From NCBI GenBank assembly GCA_947447315.1, contig CANFJD010000016.1:1-19991 (forward strand): DNA of 19,991 nucleotides. Direction: 5' to 3'. Made by a program: the position numbers and the translations under genes. The stretch is from Fimbriimonadaceae bacterium (lineage in GTDB: Bacteria; Armatimonadota; Fimbriimonadia; Fimbriimonadales; Fimbriimonadaceae). This document shows, piece by piece, positions 13,941 through 19,991 of this stretch; position 1 is the first letter of the stretch; the number at the start of each line of letters is the position of its first letter. Under the pieces are notes generated by a model that had not been told where the DNA came from, searched no databases, and worked only from the letters and a program-made list of their open reading frames with translations.

Positions 13941-15197
13941 TTATGAACTTCCGGCACCGGGTGGCGACGACTCGGTCACCTCGGTTTCCGCTTCCGAACT
14001 AGGAGTCTCCGGCGGGGTGGCCGCACCGGATCCGGAACTGAGATTCGCCAAACTGGCAGCGCTGAGATTAGAAAGACTCGGGTTTCCATTCCCGCTACCA
14101 TCCCCCGAAGAACCGGTCGCCGATGGTGCAGTTCCGATGCTGGAAGTCGCGTTGCCTACCAACTTACTCAGCGCATTAGGAACAAAACCGCTCGCATACC
14201 CGGCCAAGAAGCACCAAACCAGCAGCTTGGCGGCATCCTTGCCAGTAGCCGGATACATTCGGGCGATCAGCAGTTTGGTCCGCTCCTCGTTTTGAACCCG
14301 GGCTTGATCCTGCTCTTTCTGCGTGCTTACCGGGAAATTCTGTGTGTATTTCTGGACCTCTTCTTGCTTGGCGGTTACCATTTTCGGAAATAGTTCGCCC
14401 ATCAAGAACTGACCGGCGACCAAGAAATAGATGACGACGGCAAAGAAGATTCCGCTAATCGGAGCCACGTAAAGCGCAGTCTTCGCCGTGTTGATCTCTT
14501 CGTCGGCCGCCACGGCATCGGCGCGGATTTGGATCTGAGAAATGGGAGCGAAGGTGCCCACAAATCCGCCCAACGCCCCCGCCAGCATCGCAAACAGAAG
14601 TGGCGGCAAGTGAATACCCGTGGGCGTAACGAACCAGTAGGAGACGAGAGCAAATGAGAAGGTTGCGCCGATCAGCGTGGATACGGCCGAAAATCGAAGC
14701 AGTTGATCCCGCTTCCGCTCTTGCACCACCAATTTGGTGACCGATCGGTAGATCCGTCGCATGGTGACGGCAACAATGGCGAGAAGATCTTCTCGAGTGG
14801 CATCGGGCGGAATTTGGTAAGCAGAAACGGGAGCCGACGGACAAGCGCGGGCTAGTCGTTCCATCAACGGCGGGATCTCCGCGCGCAGTTCAGCGTCCGA
14901 GCGCAGCTGGAAGATCGCGATCTCCAACGTTTCCATGTGCTCCAATCCCAGGCGGTTGAATGGAGTGCTCAAGATCGAAACGACGGGAGGGGATGCTTTG
15001 GTTGCCCAATCGGGTTGGCGGAAAACGTACTCGGCGCGTAACCGGGCGTATTGCGCGATCTGCACGCTGTTCAGGTAGCGCCAATTCAGCCGTTTGCCCC
15101 GGCTCCCCAGTTCCCGTTCATCCACGGCCGTACGGGGATCATCAATAACGGGTTCCATCGCCGCCCGATGCGTTGGCGTTTCCGTCGAGTCACTCAC
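13941..15197 (-). CDS. Membrane protein of unknown function with Ser/Gly/Ala-rich C-terminal tail
   Basis: A 418 aa protein I cannot assign. Start GTG at 15195-15197, six bases after a -10-like TAAGAT. Residues 1-165 are soluble and mostly helical, with many charges (for example RLRAEYVFRQPDW, 52-64). Membrane helices follow at about 171-192, 196-218 and 241-264. A Gln/Glu/Lys-rich helical segment (275-320) and a fourth hydrophobic stretch (323-342) come next. Residues about 350-418 are a low-complexity tail dominated by Ser, Gly, Ala, Pro, Thr and Glu, probably disordered. The Gly-rich second helix (LAGALGGFVGTF, 205-216) could pack against another helix. The next gene on this strand, DUF2961, starts 61 bases on with its own control region, so co-function is not implied. 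Confidence 0.75.
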   Translation of the reverse strand: MSDSTETPTHRAAMEPVIDDPRTAVDERELGSRGKRLNWRYLNSVQIAQYARLRAEYVFRQPDWATKASPPVVSILSTPFNRLGLEHMETLEIAIFQLRSDAELRAEIPPLMERLARACPSAPVSAYQIPPDATREDLLAIVAVTMRRIYRSVTKLVVQERKRDQLLRFSAVSTLIGATFSFALVSYWFVTPTGIHLPPLLFAMLAGALGGFVGTFAPISQIQIRADAVAADEEINTAKTALYVAPISGIFFAVVIYFLVAGQFLMGELFPKMVTAKQEEVQKYTQNFPVSTQKEQDQARVQNEERTKLLIARMYPATGKDAAKLLVWCFLAGYASGFVPNALSKLVGNATSSIGTAPSATGSSGDGSGNGNPSLSNLSAASLANLSSGSGAATPPETPSSEAETEVTESSPPGAGSS

Positions 15198-15203
15198 GTT
15201 TGC

Positions 15204-15209
15204 ATCTTA
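15204..15209 (-). promoter_or_regulatory. -10-like TAAGAT six bases before a GTG start
   Basis: On the minus strand TAAGAT is followed by six bases and the GTG of the membrane-protein gene, the same hexamer and spacing as at 10122-10127. An ATG inside it opens a three-codon frame (ATG CAA ACG TGA) whose stop overlaps the GTG start, which could instead mean termination-reinitiation. No strong Shine-Dalgarno sequence or -35. Confidence 0.4.
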
Positions 15210-15302
15210 CTCACACAAGCATCGACAAAGAATGTTGTTGTATCCAGGATTTTCTACGCCATGACGGATTTCCTGTGAACCTGCCAAAATGAAGCCGAAG
15301 AT

Positions 15303-16043
15303 ATGGCGGGCCACAGTAAATGGAAGAATATTCGACTCCGGAAGGGCAAACAAGATGCTATCCGAGGGAAAACCTTCACCAAGCTTAGCCGCGAAATAAT
15401 CGTCGCTGCCAAAGCGGGTGGTGGCGATATTGCGATGAATCCCCGCCTCCGCGCGGCGGTTGAGAAGGCGCGCGCCGAATCGGTGCCGGTCGATAATATC
15501 AAGCGTGCGATCGACCGTGGTACCGGTGCCGTGGAAGGCGCCAACTACGAAGAAATCATTTACGAAGGCAAAGGCCCCGGTGGCGCAGCGCTCATTCTGA
15601 AGTGCTATTCCGAAAATCGTAATCGCACCGTAGCCGAGATTCGCCACGCTCTCAATAAGAATGGCGGTGCCCTCGGCGAGAATGGATCGGTCGCGTGGCA
15701 GTTTAAGTTTGTCGGTCAAATTTCGATTGATGCCGCGGGCGTGAGCGAAGATGACTTTACGATGGCGGCTCTGGAAGCGGGCGCGGAAGATGTGGAAGTG
15801 GACGCGGAAGAGATGACGGTTACGACCGCGATGGAAGACCTTCACCGCGTGAATGCCGGGCTGGAAGCCGCCGGTTATAAAACGCGAGATGTTGAACTCA
15901 CTTATGTAGCCACGAATAAGGCGGAATTGAGCGGCGAGGACCAAGAAAAGCTTCTGAATCTTTTGGATGCGCTGGATGATCTCGACGATGTGCAAGAAAC
16001 CTACGTCAATGTAGATATCCAAGAAGAAGCATTGGACGAATAG
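15303..16043 (+). CDS. yebC: YebC/PmpR/TACO1 family protein
   Basis: A 246 aa cytoplasmic protein of the YebC/TACO1 family. Members act as DNA-binding regulators in some bacteria and, for YebC and mitochondrial TACO1, as factors that help ribosomes translate proline-rich stretches. The hallmark N-terminus MAGHSKWKNI (1-10) is intact, followed by RKGKQDAIRGKTFTKLSREI (13-32), the NPRLRAAVEKA segment and DNIKRAIDRGTG (64-75). YEGKGPGG (87-94) and NRNRTVAEIRHALNKNGG (105-122) are also present. The acidic C-terminus with a run of LLDALDDLDDVQ (222-233) is usual. ATG at 15303 is certain because it begins the conserved N-terminus. Often next to ruvABC, but not here. Confidence 0.96.
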   Translation: MAGHSKWKNIRLRKGKQDAIRGKTFTKLSREIIVAAKAGGGDIAMNPRLRAAVEKARAESVPVDNIKRAIDRGTGAVEGANYEEIIYEGKGPGGAALILKCYSENRNRTVAEIRHALNKNGGALGENGSVAWQFKFVGQISIDAAGVSEDDFTMAALEAGAEDVEVDAEEMTVTTAMEDLHRVNAGLEAAGYKTRDVELTYVATNKAELSGEDQEKLLNLLDALDDLDDVQETYVNVDIQEEALDE

Positions 16044-16090
16044 GCGTTTGCACTACGTCCTCCTTGAAGTAGACAATCAACCGAACAGAC

Positions 16091-16108
16091 ACCGCGCCGA
16101 AACGCGGT
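16091..16108. repeat. Small hairpin in the gap between yebC and the rhomboid gene
   Basis: ACCGCG-CCGAAA-CGCGGT, a six-base perfect stem, is followed by GGAGGA rather than a T-run, so it is not a normal terminator. The GGAGG lies 20 bases before the rhomboid GTG, too far for a standard ribosome site. The 90-base gap holds no other feature I can support. Confidence 0.3.
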
Positions 16109-16133
16109 GGAGGATACGACTAGCTACACGTAA

Positions 16134-17222
16134 GTGACCACCCAACCTCGCCCGCCGGTGGCCACATTGTTACTTGTCACCGCTAATATTGGGGCCGCTT
16201 TCGCGGTCTTGTTGAACCCGGAACTGGTGAACCAGTTCGGATTCAACCCTGCCGCGCCGGGGATTCAAACGGCGTTTACCAGCCTGTTTCTACACGCCAA
16301 TGCCTTTCACCTGCTTGGCAATATGCTGTTCCTCGCGGCGGTCGGTTCAGCGGTAGAGGTTTCAACCGGGGTGGTGAGATACCTGACCGTCTACTTTCTA
16401 AGCGGCCTGGCCGGCGTTCTCCTTCATTTTGCTTTTACCCGGCATATGTCGCAACCATCCGTAGTGATCGGAGCCAGCGGCAGCGTTGCCGGATGCGTGG
16501 GCTACTTTGCCCTTCGGTACCGCACAGTAAAGATCGACTTTCTCCCCAAGCTATCCCTCCCCGTTTACGCGGTGACGATGGTGTGGCTCGCGTTCCAGGG
16601 GATTGGGGCCGTGGTGAATGTAGGTGCGGACGGAGGCACCGCATTTTGGTCCCATCTAGGTGGCTTTGGCTTTGGTGTCATATTGAGCCTGGTTTTTCGC
16701 ACTCCCGATTTCCGGCTGCGGGCGGAAGGAAGAGACCGGGTTATCCAGGCCGCCCAGCAATCACCGATGGCAGTGAAGCTTTCCGCTGAGCAGCACCTGG
16801 AAAACCATCCCCACGACCGCGAGGTTTTAGAGCAACTAGCCGACGCATGCCGTGATGCGGGCGAGGACGCGGCCGAGATTGACGCCCTCGTCCGTCTGCA
16901 AGCGTTACAGACAGACTCAGCACGTTCGGAAACATTGGCGCGGATTTGGGCACTGGGTGGCCTCACATTGATCCCCACGATGGAACGCCAACGATTAAGT
17001 GACCGTCTGGCCGAAACGTCTTCCCGTACCGCCCGCTTTCTCTTGGAAAGCATTGTCGACGAATCCGCCGATGCGGCGCTTCCAGATGCTCTTCTATACT
17101 TAGCTGCCTTCGAAAAAGACCGCAGACCCGATCAATTTCGACGGCTGGTTAAGCGGCTGTTGGGCGACTTTCCGCTCTCTCCGGCTGCCGACCTGGCAAG
17201 GAAACGCGGATGGGACAGCTAA
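16134..17222 (+). CDS. Rhomboid family intramembrane serine protease with helical C-terminal extension
   Basis: A 362 aa membrane protease. Residues 1-190 form the six-helix rhomboid core. Visible active-site residues are Ser115 in GASG (113-116) and His174 in SHLGG. The oxyanion-region His59 and Asn63 sit in HLLGN, after LFLHANAFH. Rhomboids cut transmembrane segments of other proteins. Residues about 195-362 are soluble, largely helical, with repeat-like segments (LENHPHDREVLEQLADACRD), suggesting a TPR-like or other helical-repeat domain on the cytoplasmic side; this assignment is by eye. The start is GTG at 16134, which places the first helix at residue 10; there is no ribosome site at normal spacing. 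The 3' end overlaps the acyltransferase start by 13 bases, so they are probably co-translated. Confidence 0.9.
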   Translation: MTTQPRPPVATLLLVTANIGAAFAVLLNPELVNQFGFNPAAPGIQTAFTSLFLHANAFHLLGNMLFLAAVGSAVEVSTGVVRYLTVYFLSGLAGVLLHFAFTRHMSQPSVVIGASGSVAGCVGYFALRYRTVKIDFLPKLSLPVYAVTMVWLAFQGIGAVVNVGADGGTAFWSHLGGFGFGVILSLVFRTPDFRLRAEGRDRVIQAAQQSPMAVKLSAEQHLENHPHDREVLEQLADACRDAGEDAAEIDALVRLQALQTDSARSETLARIWALGGLTLIPTMERQRLSDRLAETSSRTARFLLESIVDESADAALPDALLYLAAFEKDRRPDQFRRLVKRLLGDFPLSPAADLARKRGWDS

Positions 17223-17854
17223 AATACAAATGGCGAGAGGTACGCCCCCGGTTAATTTCGGGCCTGCTGTATAGCCTTTTACGCGGAATCAGCTCGACCG
17301 TACGAATCAAGCTCGCTGGCCCCACCCCGCCGGATGGTCCGGTCATTTACTGCGGCTATCACGGACGATCTTTCCTGTTTGCTAACTACTTCCGTCGCCG
17401 TGGATATTGGGTCATCATCAGCCAATCAAACGATGGCGAAATGCAGGCCAACATTTTCCGCCGGTTGGGTTATCAAATCATTCGTGGATCCACCGGTCGG
17501 GGCGGAGCCCGCGCCGCCGTAGAAGCCATCCGCGTCCTCAAGCGGGGAGACAAGATGGCGATGACCCCCGACGGTCCCCGCGGACCGACCCATGTTATTC
17601 AACCGGGCGTCATCACCCTGGCCCAAAAATCCGGAGCCGCCCTGATCCCAAGCGGGATCACCTCCAAACCGCGATTGTTTGCTAAATCGTGGGATTCCTA
17701 CCTGGTACCCATGCCGTTCGGAAAGGGAGTCATCTTGTTTGGAGAGGCGATTTATGTCCCGAAAGACGCCACCGACGACGAACTCGAACAGTGTCGACTG
17801 CGGCTGCAGGAAGAGTGTAATCGCGTGGAATTAGAAGCCGACACGATGTGTTGA
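17210..17854 (+). CDS. DUF374 family lysophospholipid acyltransferase-like protein
   Basis: A 214 aa protein of the DUF374 branch of the LPLAT superfamily, enzymes that transfer acyl chains in membrane lipid or lipid A-type synthesis. Diagnostic segments are the putative catalytic YCGYHGRSFLFANYF (47-61, His51), SQSNDGEMQANIFRRLGYQI (71-90), RGSTGRGGARA (92-102) and MTPDGPRGP (118-126). One amphipathic N-terminal helix (16-34) could anchor it to the inner membrane. ATG at 17210 lies inside the rhomboid gene, overlapping by 13 bases. In other diderms DUF374 genes sit near lipid A genes; none is seen here. Exact acceptor and donor are unknown. Confidence 0.9.
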   Translation: MGQLKYKWREVRPRLISGLLYSLLRGISSTVRIKLAGPTPPDGPVIYCGYHGRSFLFANYFRRRGYWVIISQSNDGEMQANIFRRLGYQIIRGSTGRGGARAAVEAIRVLKRGDKMAMTPDGPRGPTHVIQPGVITLAQKSGAALIPSGITSKPRLFAKSWDSYLVPMPFGKGVILFGEAIYVPKDATDDELEQCRLRLQEECNRVELEADTMC

Positions 17855-17878
17855 TCGCCCAACCGACCGCCCAATAGA

Positions 17879-17896
17879 TCGCCTAGTAACAGGCGA
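17879..17896. repeat. Short inverted repeat upstream of glyS
   Basis: TCGCCT-AGTAAC-AGGCGA, six-base perfect arms, lies 20 bases before the glyS ATG with no T-run after it. A weak -10-like TATCCT follows at 17902-17907, nine bases before the start codon. A regulatory role is possible but unsupported otherwise. Confidence 0.25.
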
Positions 17897-17916
17897 GCCG
17901 GTATCCTGTTAACCTC

Positions 17917-19991
17917 ATGGCGGAGTTACTTTTAGAAGTTGGGACAGAAGAATTACCGGCGTCGTTTGTCCGCCAGGCGTACACCGATTTGGCCGAGAAA
18001 CTAGCTTCGGCGCTCACCGAAGCTCGGCTGCTAGAAACTCCCTCCGTCACCGCGCTTGGCACCCCGCGCCGGCTCATCGTCAGCATCACGGGAGTAAAAG
18101 ATCGCCAAGAGGATTCTGTGAAGGAAGTTCGCGGTCCCGCGGTCAAGGGTGCATTCGGCGCCGACGGAAACCCAACGCCAGCCCTTATCGGATTCTGTCG
18201 CGGTCAAGGCGTCGATCCGAGCTCGGTGCGGACAGAAGGCGATTACGTTTGGATTACAAAAGCCGTGCCGGGACAATCCGCCGCCGAGATTCTAGCCAGC
18301 CTTTTGCCGACCGTCATCCGCAGCCTCAGCTTCGACAAGTCCATGCGTTGGGGATCCTCGCGCATGCGGTTTGCCCGTCCGATTCGTTGGCTTTTGGCTT
18401 TGCTCGATAACGAAGTCGTGCCGTTTGAGATTGAGGGCGTTGCGAGTGGAAACCTAAGCCGCGGGCACCGTTTCTATTCGCCCGATTCCTTCCCGGTCGG
18501 TAGCTATTCTGAGCTTATTTCTGAATTGCGAAACCGCCATGTGGAGCCCGATCCGGCGGTCCGGGAGAATGTCATCCGCACCGGAGCCGAGGCCGTCGCT
18601 GCCGGTTTGCCCGAAATCACCGGTTCCCTGCTCGAAGAAAATGTGTTTCTCACCGAGTGGCCGACTGCCATTCAGGGAACCTTCCCCGAGTCCTTCATGG
18701 AGCTTCCCGAAGCCGTTCTCGTCACCGCAATGGCCAAGCACGAACGCATGTTTCCCGTGCGAAACATCGATGGTAGCCTGACCAATCGCTTTGTTTTCAT
18801 CCGTAACTCGGGAGAGGACGACACGGTGCGTCGCGGTTCGGAATGGGTACTCAACGCCCGCTTCAATGACGCTAAATTCTTCTTCGATGAGGACAAGAAG
18901 TCCAGCCTCGACGATTTCCTGGAAAAGACCCAGTCCATCGTCTTCTCCGAGAAACTCGGAACGGTCCGCCAGCGGGCAGACCGACTCGCCAATCTTGCCG
19001 CCGCCATCGCTGCGAGAACCCCCGTTCCCGGAGGCGTGGACGAGGAAGTGGAATGGGCATTTGCCGCCGGTAAATATGCGAAAGCCGACCTAAGCACCGG
19101 ACTTGTCAGCGAATTGAGCAGCTTGCAAGGAATCGTCGGTGGTCAGTACGCCCGTCGCGAAGGGACGCGAGGCGAGATCGCCTGGGCCATCGAAACCCAG
19201 TACGACTACTCGGGGAATGATCATCCCCACCAATGTAAAGCCGAACGCACATCGTTTCGCCTGGTAATGGCCGACCAGCTCGACAAGTTGGCGGGATACT
19301 TGGGACTGGGATTGGCACCCACCGGATCAAGCGATCCCTACGGACTTCGCCGCGCCGTCACCATTCTCATCGACGTCGCCTGGAAATGGCCCGGCAATTT
19401 GCCGGATTACAATTCATTACTCGACGTCGCGCTGGACCAGTATGCGAGGCAAGGGTTTGAGCTTGACGCTGGCATCGCCCATTCGTACCTTTGGGATATC
19501 TTTGAGGGCCGCTACGAGGCACTTTTGACGGATGTTCGCCACGACATTCGAGATGCTGCCACCGCTCGCCCCGAGCGGTACGAACTCACCGTGCCACAGG
19601 CCGTAAAGTTCCGTTCCGAAGTGCTTGCGCGGCTGGCGACCGACGAGAAATTTGTACAGACCGCAACCCGACCCCTCAATCTCGTGGCTTCGGCAGTCAA
19701 AAAAGGCATCGCCGTCGGCACGATCGAAGACGTCACCGACGCTGAGCTAGCAGATCCGAACGGTACCGCCTTGAAGGACATCGTAACGCGCGTGTGGGAA
19801 TCGGTGCTGGCTTCCGAACGCAATCGAAAGGCTGATGAACTGGCGGCTTTACTCCGGCAGCTGGAGCAGCCGATCAATTCGTTTATTGACGGAGCAATGA
19901 TCATGACCGACAACGAAAGTGAGCGCTTCGCTCGCTTATCCCTGCTCAAAGCCGTAGGAACATTGCTCCTCACGGCCGGCGACTTCACCAA
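17917..19991 (+). CDS. glyS: Glycine--tRNA ligase beta subunit (last few residues beyond window)
   Basis: Beta chain of the bacterial alpha2beta2 glycyl-tRNA synthetase; it binds tRNA-Gly and works with the catalytic GlyQ alpha chain in the cytoplasm. I translated it from ATG 17917: about 691 residues are visible and the frame is open to the right edge. It shows MAELLLEVGTEELPA (1-15), GTPRRL (48-53), KSMRWG (about 141-146) and RFARPIRWL (about 150-158), the last three with a few residues' uncertainty. Next come the HERMFPV segment, LNARFNDAKFFFDEDKK and the DPYGLRRA motif. The C-terminal anticodon-binding-like domain ends LLKAVGTLLLTAGDF, matching the usual end, so only a handful of residues is missing. 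No ribosome site is visible. glyQ normally lies immediately upstream; here a DUF374 gene does. Confidence 0.95.
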   Translation, partial: MAELLLEVGTEELPASFVRQAYTDLAEKLASALTEARLLETPSVTALGTPRRLIVSITGVKDRQEDSVKEVRGPAVKGAFGADGNPTPALIGFCRGQGVDPSSVRTEGDYVWITKAVPGQSAAEILASLLPTVIRSLSFDKSMRWGSSRMRFARPIRWLLALLDNEVVPFEIEGVASGNLSRGHRFYSPDSFPVGSYSELISELRNRHVEPDPAVRENVIRTGAEAVAAGLPEITGSLLEENVFLTEWPTAIQGTFPESFMELPEAVLVTAMAKHERMFPVRNIDGSLTNRFVFIRNSGEDDTVRRGSEWVLNARFNDAKFFFDEDKKSSLDDFLEKTQSIVFSEKLGTVRQRADRLANLAAAIAARTPVPGGVDEEVEWAFAAGKYAKADLSTGLVSELSSLQGIVGGQYARREGTRGEIAWAIETQYDYSGNDHPHQCKAERTSFRLVMADQLDKLAGYLGLGLAPTGSSDPYGLRRAVTILIDVAWKWPGNLPDYNSLLDVALDQYARQGFELDAGIAHSYLWDIFEGRYEALLTDVRHDIRDAATARPERYELTVPQAVKFRSEVLARLATDEKFVQTATRPLNLVASAVKKGIAVGTIEDVTDAELADPNGTALKDIVTRVWESVLASERNRKADELAALLRQLEQPINSFIDGAMIMTDNESERFARLSLLKAVGTLLLTAGDFT

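Overview
The window carries about 17 protein genes in short, alternately oriented units, with almost no spare DNA (no gene-free stretch over 300 bases), mid-50s percent G+C by eye, and no RNA gene, IS element, phage or CRISPR that I can see. The mix suggests a free-living, heterotrophic, probably diderm bacterium outside the well-studied phyla. It includes a planctomycete-type cytochrome c domain, a DUF2961/GH172 protein, a phytanoyl-CoA-dioxygenase-like oxygenase, a DUF885 peptidase and a DUF374 acyltransferase, and many genes lack a Shine-Dalgarno sequence. Armatimonadota (Fimbriimonas-like) is my best guess, from gene style only and with low confidence.

Layout. (1) 1-3206: a ribose-type sugar ABC importer. 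The permease (cut by the left edge) and double-ATPase subunit are translationally coupled on the minus strand, and the lipoprotein binding protein is divergent on the plus strand, with nested inverted repeats between them. A strong hairpin terminator follows at 3224-3262. (2) 3299-4872: a TetA-like MFS transporter overlapping a small two-helix membrane protein by ATGA. (3) 4878-7001, minus strand: leuC, then rpmH, rnpA and yidD, the conserved L34/RNase P/membrane-insertion cluster. A good sigma70-like promoter for rpmH overlaps the end of leuC, and yidC does not follow yidD. (4) 7049-9188: a secreted protein with a glycine-rich linker, an FmdB-type zinc-ribbon protein and a 2OG-Fe(II) oxygenase. 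(5) 9204-11975: a secreted fusion of a LolA/DUF2092-like domain with a cytochrome c domain, divergent from a secreted DUF885 zinc peptidase. (6) 11981-15197, minus strand: an AT-rich membrane protein of unknown function, a DUF2961/GH172 protein with an 11-bp perfect inverted repeat around its promoter, and a multi-pass membrane protein with a Ser/Gly/Ala-rich tail. (7) 15303-19991, plus strand: YebC/TACO1, a rhomboid protease with a helical C-terminal extension overlapping a DUF374 acyltransferase, and glyS, complete except for its last few residues.

The window reads mostly as housekeeping and metabolic chromosome. I did not find a clear new multi-gene system. The best leads are four unrelated genes with a -10-like hexamer exactly six bases before the start codon (possible leaderless mRNAs), the LolA-like/cytochrome c fusion, the compositionally odd membrane protein at 11981-12757, and the inverted repeat upstream of the DUF2961 gene.
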